DNA of 64,000 nucleotides from Selaginella moellendorffii (Eukaryota > Streptophyta > Lycopodiopsida > Selaginellales > Selaginellaceae), in NCBI RefSeq assembly GCF_000143415.4, contig NW_003314389.1, positions 49,516 to 113,515 of the forward strand. Reading direction: 5' to 3'. Numbering within the stretch: position 1 is the first letter of the stretch; the number at the start of each line of letters is the position of its first letter. Below are positions 32,971-42,065 of the stretch, one piece after another. The position numbers and the translations under genes are program-made. The notes beneath the pieces are model-generated. The model saw only the letters and a list, made by a program, of their open reading frames with translations. It did not search any database and was not told where the DNA came from.

Positions 32971-33740
32971 TTCCTTTCTTGGTTTGGCAGGATACTATCG
33001 CAAGTTTGTCCACAATTTTGCAAGAATTGCTCTTCCATTGACAGAGTTAACAAAGAGTAATATTTCGTTTCATTAGACAGCAGCTTGTCAAAGTGCTTTT
33101 GTATAGTTGAAGGAGATCTTGACTACAGTTCCTATTCTCAGGATCCTGTAAGCAACCAAAAGAAATGACTCGAGAAACAATCCGTTGGGGTTCAAATATA
33201 GAAGGAAAGGGCCCATGAACAAGAGTGCACCCCCTTTTCCAATCGGTTAAGGGTCTTGGGATACTTGGAGTTAAGAGTCCTTGGGTTTGAATAGTACTGG
33301 GCTGGGTGACCTCCCGGGAAGTCCAAATTTAGGAGCTTACAAATCCTAGATTTTGATAAATCCTTTGAAGTGCATTGTGATGCATCTGGTTATGCTATTG
33401 ATGCCGTGTTGCAAAAAGAATGTGACAAAGCAGTTGGTGTTACGCTAAGGTGACATGGTTGTCTTGTTGCGTTCTATTCCAAGAAATTGGATGAAACCCA
33501 ACAAAGGTGGCCAACGCATGAGAATGAGATGTTTGCTATAGTATCGGCACTGGAACCCTAGAGACACTATCTGGGTAGACACACCAAGGTTTTACAAATA
33601 GTAACACACTGAGCTACTTTGCTACGCAGCTTAAGCTTATGCCAAAGCAGACTCGTTAGCAAGAGAAGCTTGTTAGATATGATATTGAAATCATATATAA
33701 ACATGGTAAAGACAATATTGTTTCGGATGTATTGAGTCAT
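32971..33740 (+). pseudogene. Chromovirus C RT end and RNase H (broken)
   Basis: After the TRIM array the RT resumes with LAGYYRKFVHNFARIALPLTEL. After the solo TRIM LTR (33147-33341) RNase H follows, with DKSFEVHCDASGYA (about 33357-33398), KKLDETQQRWPTHENEM and an active-site Asp in CDASG. Stops at 33075, 33103, 33451, 33558 and others disable it. Confidence 0.8.
33147..33341 (+). mobile_element. TRIM-1 solo LTR
   Basis: A single 195-bp LTR, TGTAAGCAACC to AGCTTACA, with target duplication GATCC (33142-33146) and AATCC (33342-33346), one transition apart. Removing one duplicate plus the LTR leaves the surrounding RNase H frame continuous. A second, independent hit 180 bp from the array. 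Confidence 0.92.
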
Positions 33741-34830
33741 CAGGCTTAGTTCTGGGCAATATTGGCAATCAATTCAGAATGGTTAGAGGACATTCAAGCT
33801 TTGTATAGAAGTGATCCATCGGCGAAGGCAATCTTGCACCATGTAGAGTTGTCGAAGCAAAACCCTAGTAGTGAAGCAGCAAAAGTTGCTAGTAGAACCA
33901 GTGTGAGGCTTCACTACTTAGTTCGGGATGGGCCTATATTTTATAAACAAGAAAGATTGTATCTTCCCTTTAAGGATCTGCAGTAGTTGTTTCTGCGGGA
34001 ACATCATGATGTTCCAGCAGCAAGACATGGTGGAAAGCAAAAGACTCTAGCTTCTTTGAAAAAGGGATTTTTCTGGTCTGTTCTTGTCCTATATGCCAGC
34101 AATGTAAATGCAAAGTTGAGAAGCAGGTTGGAAAGTTGTAGTGCATCCCAGCACCAACATGGCCATTTCAGAGTGTGACACTTGATTTCGTTACATGCTT
34201 GCCGAAGTTTAAGGGTTATGATACTTTGATGGTGGTTATGGATTGGTTGTTGAAGATTGCACACTTCATTCTAACTATGGAAACAATGAATGTGAAGCAA
34301 GCAGCAAAACTCCTTATCCATGAAGTAGTGCGGGTTCGTGGTCTTCCTGAAGAGATAATCTCGGATAGAGATTTGAGGATTACGGGGAAGTTTTAGGGCA
34401 TACTATTCCAGCTGTTTGGTAGTAAGTTGAAGTTTAGTATGGCTTATCATCCTCAAACTAATGGGCAAACCGAATGTGTGAATGCTCAATTTAAGGATTA
34501 TTTGTGGTACTATGTCGCGATGGACTAACGTGACTAGGTTGAGCATTTGGATACAGCCAAAATTTGTTATAACAGCATATTTCACAACACTATTGGCTGT
34601 TCTCCATGGGAGATATTGCAAAGAAATGCTTGCGGAGTGCCTCAACAGATTGTTGTACCGAAACCAATGTCTGAAGTGTTGGTCCCGGCCACTGAGACTT
34701 ATGTGGAGTAGCTATGCCAAGGTTGGTCTAGAGATATTGAGGCATGGGCAAAACTCAGGATAGGTATCGATGTGATAAGGATCAGCATCGTCGGGATGTA
34801 GTGAGGTAATCAGGTATGGCTATCTTCCCG
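33741..34830 (+). pseudogene. Chromovirus C integrase (broken)
   Basis: The N-terminal zinc-binding part (HHDVPAARHGGKQKTL, about 34005-34050) is followed by the catalytic core. Its first Asp lies in TLDFVTCLPKFKGYD (about 34176), the second in ISDRDLR (about 34358), and the Glu in NGQTECVN (about 34460-34485), so the D-D-E set is present. Stops at 33985 and 34394 and a frameshift after 34495 break it. Confidence 0.82.
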
Positions 34831-34834
34831 AAAC

Positions 34835-35215
34835 TTGAACATTAAGGGATGTTTATCTCGGAAGCTGTTACTGAGGTATGTTAGACCCTTTCAGGTGTTG
34901 AAAAGAATTGGTGATATATCCTATCAATTGGATCTGCCTGCGGAGATGTCTAATGTTCATAATGTATTTCATGCCAATCTATTGGCTTCTTACACAATGG
35001 ATGTTGCATACCAAGGGGAGATTCGTCCATCGCTAGAAGTTGTGGATGGTGAACCTGAATACGAAGTTGAAAGCATTCTATCATGTCGCTGGAAACGTGG
35101 TGGTCGTTCCAAGGAATACCTAGTCAAGTAGAAAGGTTACCAATTTTCTGAATTAACTTGAGAACCTCTTAGTAATCTTACCCATGCTCGTGAGCTTATC
35201 ACGGAGTATGAGAAT
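34835..35215 (+). pseudogene. Chromodomain at chromovirus C integrase C-terminus
   Basis: After a GPF-like segment (RYVRPFQVLKRIGDISYQL) and NVFHANLL, the reading becomes PEYEVESIL (about 35055), then EYLVK-stop-KGY (TAG at 35129), then LT-stop-EPLSNL (TGA at 35159) and ELITEYE. Both stops sit where chromodomains carry aromatic-cage Trp residues (TGG to TAG and TGG to TGA). This places the element among chromoviruses, whose chromodomain directs integration to marked chromatin. Confidence 0.85.
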
Positions 35216-35229
35216 AGTATTAAAGACTA

Positions 35230-35836
35230 GCTTTTGTAAACTTTGTAATAAATCTTGCAAATCAATAAAGTAATATATTTCTATAAATCAAAGTTTTGTT
35301 TCTCTCATTCATTAGTACTTGGGTCAATTTTGGTAGGCTGACTTCGGCACTTCAGTGCATGGGTCCAATCCATAACTATAGCGATAACTATTATAGACTA
35401 ATCACAAGTCCTTATCTCTCTCTTGATGACTCATTTTTTGAAAGGGGGTGTGGTTGTGTAAACAATTTAATCAGCCAGTTTATAATAGTTGTCTAAATCT
35501 TCCCAATGGGGTTGATTTCTTGCTCAAGGGGAGTTGGGCCTTTGGCTTTCTCCTTATGTCCTAGGTAGGGATGTATCATTCCTTTGTAAGCCGAGTGGTA
35601 CTTAGAGCAGCAAGGATGGCTAACTCCATTAGTCATTTCCTTGTCGGTGATGGCCAGAGGGTGTCTGAGTCTTAACGTCTTTGGACATAGAGGAGAGGTC
35701 ATTCCATAACTCATTTAAGTCGGTGTGTTTCCCACATAGTGTGCTTTCTGTTAACTTTCAGAGTTGTTTCCTTGATGGTTTGCTAGACTCGGGTATGCAT
35801 TGACAAGGACGTTGATCTTCCCCAAGGGGGGGAGAG
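35230..35836 (+). mobile_element. Chromovirus C 3' untranslated region with polypurine tract
   Basis: Non-coding. The part from 35440 on is shared with the inverted C element (17758-18054 and 25599-25740). It ends in CAAGGGGGGGAGAG at 35823-35836, the plus-strand priming tract. Confidence 0.75.
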
Positions 35837-36392
35837 TGTCACAAATGTGATTTTAGGTATTAAAAGATACTTGTTGGCCAATCCTTACAGACACTCTTTC
35901 CTTACTGCCACAATGGCAGGAGGTCGGTACTGCTAGTCCCTTTTGTGGTCTCCACCCAAGTTAGTTGAGAAATTAGTCATTGCGTGTGCACTTAACCAAA
36001 TGAGCATTAGGATGGAATTCCTACTTGCTATTTGTCAAGCATACTTGACCTGGTTAAAGAAACTTATTTGTTGACTTACACTTGCTAGTGTTGCGAATCC
36101 CCTCAATATTAAGTCTAGTCCCTTAATATCATTATATGATAGCTTACCGTGTCTGCCAAACACCCTCGCTATCATACCCTTTGTGTTAGTCTCATTTTGG
36201 TCCCCAATGCTATTTATGGAATGTGTCTAGATTCACTCATTTGGCATATCTACGAAATGTAGAGATTGACCTGAACACAATGGTATTTTTTATGTGTCCA
36301 AATTTGCAATCTAGAGACATTCCATATTTAGTAAGTTTTGAGCTTGTCCCAAAGACTAACTCCTAGTACTAAAGGAGGCTTGGGGTGAAAGC
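35837..36392 (+). repeat. Chromovirus C 3' LTR (truncated)
   Basis: It starts TGTCACAAATGTGAT and matches 15988-16545, then stops at 'ggggtgaaagcc', where an inverted LARD-V interior piece joins. The last 40% of the LTR is missing. Confidence 0.8.
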
Positions 36393-36592
36393 CTTATCTG
36401 ATGCCCTCATGATGCCAAATACCACTTCCTGGTGTTTTAGAGTGTTTGGGTGTCCCAATGATGGCCTTCTTTGATAATGAGCATTTCCTTTATAACATTA
36501 ACTTACTATATTACAATAATAGTAATTTATCCCCTTATAAAGGTATCTTTAACTTCTTTATCTTAATAAGAAGTCTTGGGTAGTTACCTTCT
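36393..36592 (-). repeat. Inverted LARD-V interior scrap
   Basis: Its reverse complement matches 58230-58400 (and 20950-21110), for example the cluster around 'gacacccgaacactctagaacacc'. This marks a rearrangement between element C and LARD-V II. Confidence 0.7.
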
Positions 36593-38334
36593 TGTGAGAC
36601 ACAAAATCCCTAGGCCCCAAAGTGGAGCCGGAAGGGCGCCACGTGGTAGTGGCCGAAGTGAAAGCCAAACGAGTGTAACACGTTTGGACTAAAAGCTCCG
36701 ACTTGAAAGGTCGAGAGCGGGAGTGGAACTCCCAACAAAGTGTTCGAGGAACAAGCACAACGCGAGCAATAAGCAAAGCTCCAAAAAGGGACCTAAAAAG
36801 ACCAACACATGACATGTGGAAGTGTCCGAGATGGAGTCTGAGATGGACCCGAGTTGAAGTCCGAGGTGGAGTCCGAGTTGAAGTCCGAGATGGACCGAGA
36901 CAGAGTCCGAGATGGAGTCCGAGATGGACCAAGACGGAGTCCGAGATGGTCCGAGACAGAATCCGAGATGGACCGAGACGGAGTCCGAGATGGAGTTTGA
37001 GATGGACCGAGACAGAGTCCGAGATGGAGTCTGAGATGGTCCGAGACGAACTCAGAGATGGACCGAGACGGAGTCTAAGATGGAGTCTGAGCGGAGTCCG
37101 AGATGGAGTCCAAGATGGACTGAGATGGAGTCTGAGATGGAGTCCGACATGGACCCGAGATGGAGTCCGAGATGGACCCAAGATGGAGTCCGAGGTGGAG
37201 TCTGAGATGGACTGAGACGGAGTCCAAGATGGAATCCGAGATGGAGTCTGAGAAGGACTTGAGATGGAGTTTGAGGTCAAGATCGAGACTGGGACCGAGA
37301 TCAGGACCGAGACCGAGACCGAGGCCGAGTCCGAGTCTGAGTCCGAGTCCGAGTCTGAGAGGGTGAAAGCCCAAAGCGTTCGTCTCCCAGACCTTGAGGG
37401 GTTTTGTGAGCTCCAAAAGTATAGTAAGGGGGAGGACTGCAGTGGAGCCAGTTTGGCCCAGGAACGCTATACCCAGTGTTGGGTGATGAGCTACCCACTG
37501 GGAAGTCCAAGACTAGAGTGAACACGGACCGACAAGTGGGGTAACTTAGTGAAGTGTTCAAGAGCCAGCTCTAGTTCCCCCGGGAGATCGACTGGCCAGT
37601 GCTCCCAATCCAAGTGTGGGTGGCACTACCTACTTGGATACCTGGCATGGCTCAATGGAACCTCGCTCTAAGCCCATGGCTAGAGCACCCAAAGGCGGAA
37701 GGGAGGGAGAGTACCCACAGGGCTCGCGTAAGGCCGCAGTGTTCTGAAATGTTACCCCAAAGTCCCAGACTGTGAAAAGGAAGTGGAGCCGTCCTATAGT
37801 GTAGAGACCAAGGATACGGTCATGTGAGGAGGAAGTCCCAGAGGACCGAGGGACTTAGTGGTTGGGCCTGTGGGCCTCGACCCAGTGGTAGTATTGTCGA
37901 ATACGGCCATGAGTAGAAAGGGACTTGGTGGGGACTGGAAAAGGAATATTGGGGAAGGCTATTCCCCATGTTTGTAGGCATCCTAAGGATGCTAAGGAGT
38001 GGACCTGGGATGATCGCTAATGAACGGATGGCCAGTCTTTGAGAGACAGGACTATGATGGAGGTGGTGTTAGACCACCGATGTGACCAAGGTGAATGGGC
38101 ATAGCCTTAACATAACGGGCTGATATGTTGGTGGTACCTTGGGGTGTCGGTCATGGGATCGGACACATGGAGCACTTGGATTAAGTACAAAGGTTGAGTG
38201 GCGGGGATGCCATTCTCAGGGCTAGCAAGCCCAAGTCTGAAATAGGACTTATGGAGGTTGTGAGTGAGACTCCTCCAAATGGTCAGAGGTGTGGTTAAGT
38301 GACTAAAGTAGAATGGAAAAATTAGTCGCTTACA
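36593..38334 (+). repeat. 5' LTR of LARD-V II
   Basis: A 1742-bp LTR, TGTGAGACAC to AGTCGCTTACA, with a minisatellite at 36829-37260 made largely of shorter GAGATGGACCGAGACGGAGTCC-type units, then hexamers to 37360. It is more diverged than elements I and III. A decayed primer site TGGTATCAAAAC follows at 38338. Confidence 0.88.
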
Positions 38335-39320
38335 ATTTGGTATCAAAACTGTTCCTTAGTCCAACTTTTATTGGTGTTGAAGTATATCATCACTAGTGTT
38401 GGCATCGGAAAGTCCTAGGAGTGGGCTTGTCCATGAGGAGTAGCAAGTCAGGAAGACATGGCTCTCCACTACAGTTCACGTGTGAACTTGCAGGCAAGGT
38501 GGTGGATAGAAAAGGGCCAATAATGGAACGACTTTGGGATCTTGGGAACAGTGTAAGGCTTTCCTTAGAAAGTTGAGGATGTGATCCAGATGAGTGTTTA
38601 ACGTAGGCAACTGGCTAATGTAGTTGTGGTAAACAACTATAGTTGGGATCACGTGAAAGATAGAGACTCCAAAGCAATAAAGGAGTCACAAGATTATCCT
38701 CATATAGTTGAGGTTGGTTCTCATGAATGTGAGACCAGAAGTAATGACCGCGAGAGGTCAAATATGGAAAAGGACACAAGTCCTTGAAATGGTAGCTAGA
38801 ACTACCTTTAATAAATGCTGGAACAACCCAAAGAGTTGGGGGTGTACTTAGAGATGAGTTGGTATTCTCATCACATGGACAAGTAGTCCTAAGGGGCAAA
38901 GGTTGGCCCCAAAAAACAAAATGAAGTGTCAAAGTAACACTTGCAAAATGGTCTTTATGAATAGGACATGAATACAAGAAGTTGTATTCCAATGAGCTGG
39001 CACCTCAAAAGTAAGACCTTATAGGTCGGGGGATTAGGAAAAGTCCAAAATGCTGAATGACTAAGTGGAGTCAAGGAATGGTCCTAAAGGACAAATGGAA
39101 GCATTTGGACTGAGGTGTGTTGTGCCCCACGGAGGATGAGGAGGATTATAAGGATCCAAGTATGAAAATAGAGGGTATCTCATTGATAGCAGAATGTGCC
39201 ATACTAAAGTCATGGGAAAGGTGTTCTCCAAAAGAAAGCAACTTTGGCATAGAGTTGTGTGTGAACACTATGGTGCAGTGCTAACAGATAGTTGGCATGA
39301 GAAACGATTGCTTTGGTCTT

Positions 39321-39739
39321 TGGAGAAGGGAGAAAAAGACAAGCTCGAGGATTCAAGCTTAGGAAAGTAAACTTGAGAGGTTCAAGGTTAGGACTATATT
39401 CCTAACCTTGACGTGAGCAATAGCGACTATAAAAGTAGGACTTAGAATGTTTTTAGACTTATCCCTAATACAAAATACATTGCAATACATCGTCTTTTTG
39501 CCTATCTCTTCGGCTCTTCACAGCAATGTCTTACTTACCCACCGCCTTCAAGGGATCAAAGGCGTGGGACTAGCACCTTCAAGCACTTGTTCACAGTCTC
39601 AACTTGGCTTGGCACAAGCAGGTAAGTGCATTCTTCTTGTAGTGTAGTTTTAGATTTAGGGACTAGATTAGATTTGAATCTCCTAGGAAGATCTCGTGTG
39701 GACGTTTTCCTCCCAGTCCAGAGAGTCCAGGAGTTTTCA
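39321..39739 (+). repeat. 5' LTR of Gag-only element
   Basis: TG...CA ends. A TATAAAAG box at 39428-39435 is a plausible promoter. The small open frames in the LTR (39447-39647) recur in both LTRs by duplication and are not genes. Confidence 0.95.
39428..39435 (+). promoter_or_regulatory. TATA box in LTR
   Basis: TATAAAAG about 110 bp into the LTR, preserved in the 3' copy at 44830-44837. Position fits the U3/R promoter of an LTR element; use is inference. Confidence 0.6.
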
Positions 39740-39740
39740 C

Positions 39741-39757
39741 TGGCGACCACGGTGGGA
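39741..39757 (+). promoter_or_regulatory. Primer-binding site TGGCGACCACGGTGGGA
   Basis: It begins two bases after the LTR end, and the TGG start fits pairing with a tRNA CCA end. TGGCGAC-type sites are typical of Tat/Ogre-like Ty3 elements using an Arg tRNA; the exact tRNA is inference. Confidence 0.7.
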
Positions 39758-39953
39758 TAGAGCAGATCAAGACGATCATTTTCCCCAAAACTTCAAGGAA
39801 AACGGACCAAAGACGCTCAAGAAAATGGCATAGGAAGAAAAAGCCCCAAAAATCAAGAAAAACAAGACCGTAAAACAAAACAAAAAAAAAGGTGGAAGAG
39901 CATGAAGGAATGAAGAAAAAAAATGGAGCGTAAGACCAAAAGATGAAGAACAC

Positions 39954-40430
39954 TTGAAGATTGAAGCCACCCAAGTCGTGGAAAACTTGGAGCGTACGCG
40001 TAACTGTTTTTGGCGAGAGGTTGAAGAAAGCAAATATTCCAAGAATCTGCGAGAAGGAAACGACCAAGGGAAAATTCTAGCAGCTGGAGATGGAGGAAGA
40101 ATGAAAAAGCACGACTGCCCATTTGGAGACACAAGCTGTACAAGATACGAGGACTGCCTTTTGTGTGGTTTCAGAAATTGTGCAAAACCGTACAAGCAAT
40201 GCTATCCAAAATGGCGATGTAACACTTGCAAGCAAGCAAAAGCTAGACTCCGAATCAAGGATGAAAATGCCATAGTGGAGGAGAGAAGAAAACGAGAAGA
40301 AATAGCCCAAGAAAACGACACTAAAAAGAGAGACGATAGTTTAGAACAAGCAGCGAAACAAAGCTTTAGTTGCTTACAAAAACTTCAAGAAACGATTCTG
40401 CGACTCTTCTACAAATTGTCTAGCAGATAG
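39954..40430 (+). CDS. ORF a of Gag-only element, Cys-rich basic protein, unknown
   Basis: About 158 codons, opening without a clear ATG in frame (the first codon of the open stretch is TTG; an ATG at 39943 is in another frame). The middle has a run of cysteines in spaced pairs (HDCPFGDTSC, EDCLLCGFRNC, YKQCYPKWRCNTC, about residues 45-85), which looks like a small zinc-binding fold. A highly charged helical tail follows. I know no family. It may be spliced to another part or translated by readthrough. Confidence 0.45.
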   Translation: MKIEATQVVENLERTRNCFWREVEESKYSKNLREGNDQGKILAAGDGGRMKKHDCPFGDTSCTRYEDCLLCGFRNCAKPYKQCYPKWRCNTCKQAKARLRIKDENAIVEERRKREEIAQENDTKKRDDSLEQAAKQSFSCLQKLQETILRLFYKLSSR

Positions 40431-40506
40431 GAAGGATGCAAAAATGAGGAAATGTTGAAAGAAAAATATGTTTACTTCGATTTCTTTGCAACTCGAAGAA
40501 TCCTGA

Positions 40507-41280
40507 CTTGGGTGTATCGCGAACACCTTTCAACAAACAATTGTCGAATTCCTAGGCATACACAAACATGAAACGTTTCAACCATTAACGCTTGCTTTCA
40601 ACACTGATTTGACGAGAGTCATAGCAGCAACAGAGTGTGGTACCTTTGAACCACAAGTTCGTTGGTTTGTGGACACTCTTAGATTTAGAGATTTTGAAGA
40701 GAACGCGGAATTACTTTACCGACTTCTTCAAAGTCCTCTTCGTGTAACGCTACCAACAAGCACTCTTATCGAACTATATACTATAGCATATTGGCACCGT
40801 TTAGGACGGATGAGAATAGCTGGGGAATTAAGAAATCAAGGACAAGGCCATCAACAAAATCGAATCCGGAATTCGAGATTAAGAAACCGACGGGACCCTG
40901 AACTTGAGACAAGTTCAAGCGAACGACTTGGAAACTCGAGGATAACAAGTCGAAGGAGAAGAAATTTAAGACAGGATCACAATAGGCCAAGATTAAATAC
41001 AGTACCGAACTTCAACTTTGACACTGAGGTCCAACGCCGAAACCCCAGCCTAGAGCAACATATCACTCACAACCAACAAGGAAGAGTGCGTCCAAGCAGT
41101 CTCTACATATTGAGGAGTATTTTAGGAGATCCTGCATCAAGGATTCATACTTATTATGCAAGAGTATTAATTGAGACTATCCCTCCGGAAGTTCGTGAAG
41201 CAATCGACTCTGATCGTTCAAGAGAACGTGCTATACAACTGAGGGAAGTAGGACACCACCGGCAAGCACATCATCTTTGA
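40507..41280 (+). CDS. ORF b of Gag-only element, Arg-rich protein, unknown
   Basis: Open from just after a stop at 40504-40506; the first 34 codons precede a TTG at 40609 and no early ATG is in frame. The N-terminal half is mixed alpha/beta in appearance (PQVRWFVDTLRFRDFEENAE, LPTSTLIELYTIAYWHRLGR). The middle is strongly basic (several RRR and RNSRLRNRR segments), suggesting nucleic-acid binding. The C-terminal part (IRSILGDP-like, about 41100-41270) is again folded-looking. Unrecognised. Tat/Ogre elements also carry an ORF of unknown function before gag. Confidence 0.45.
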   Translation, partial: LGCIANTFQQTIVEFLGIHKHETFQPLTLAFNTDLTRVIAATECGTFEPQVRWFVDTLRFRDFEENAELLYRLLQSPLRVTLPTSTLIELYTIAYWHRLGRMRIAGELRNQGQGHQQNRIRNSRLRNRRDPELETSSSERLGNSRITSRRRRNLRQDHNRPRLNTVPNFNFDTEVQRRNPSLEQHITHNQQGRVRPSSLYILRSILGDPASRIHTYYARVLIETIPPEVREAIDSDRSRERAIQLREVGHHRQAHHL

Positions 41281-41497
41281 GATGCACCATCACGAAATTG
41301 ATCATAGAGAAAATTGCGCTGGATAAACCCGCGCACACATAGGCTTAAAGCAGCAAAAATCTGTTGGAAACTATATTGTGACGTGTGAACGTCATTAGAG
41401 ACTAGAAACATACAAGAATTAGGACATTAAAATACAACTACTGCTGTATTCAGCATTTTCAAATACTACCAACGACTGGGAAACACAAACACTCATA

Positions 41498-41758
41498 GTG
41501 AGAGCTCGCATTCCAGTACGACCAAGATATTGTAAGAGACCAAAACAATTGTTCAAGAATTTAGATAAGATTGGACTCCTAAAGAGAGTTGCAATCGTTT
41601 GCATAGCTGCTCGATCCCAAACTTGGAGAGCAGCACCAAATATCACTAGCAAACAGCTATATCGATCAATTTATGACACAACCGACCTCCTTCCACAAAC
41701 AAAATCGTACTTACATACACCACCAGATTTTTCAAATACAAGACCTTTTCTGAGCTAG
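41498..41758 (+). CDS. ORF c of Gag-only element, small basic protein, unknown
   Basis: About 86 codons, from GTG (41498) to a TAG ending at 41758; no ATG start. Basic N-terminus (RPRYCKRPKQLFKNL), no motif. It may be the remnant of an ORF b extension after a frame change. Confidence 0.3.
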   Translation: MRARIPVRPRYCKRPKQLFKNLDKIGLLKRVAIVCIAARSQTWRAAPNITSKQLYRSIYDTTDLLPQTKSYLHTPPDFSNTRPFLS

Positions 41759-41821
41759 ATACAGGAAAGTGATCTCGAAAAGAAACTCGGGAAGAATCGA
41801 GAAAGAAAAAAAAACTCGATT

Positions 41822-41965
41822 GAAGACTCAAGACACAAGAGCTTGACTTCGTATTTATACAACAAAATCACACTTGCAGAAGACTCAAGACACAAGAGCT
41901 TGACTTCGTATTTATACAACAAAACCAAACTTGCAACAGACTCAAGACGTAAGAGCTTGATTTTG
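41822..41965 (+). repeat. 57-bp tandem repeat (about 2.4 copies)
   Basis: Units start GAAGACTCAAGACAC at 41822 and 41879; a partial third starts near 41937. The first two units are almost identical. It lies between ORF c and gag. Confidence 0.85.
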
Positions 41966-42065
41966 CAATCTATGAAGAACAACATTTGACTCAAGACAAT
42001 TTAGGCAACACATAAATTCAGGAAACTTACCTCAACATTCACGTTGAGAAGACTCAGCAAATTGA

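Noticed and set aside
39447-39647. 66-codon frame in the LTR of the Gag element as a gene
   Set aside because: Present in both LTRs only because LTRs are duplicated; no motif, and it spans the likely transcription start.
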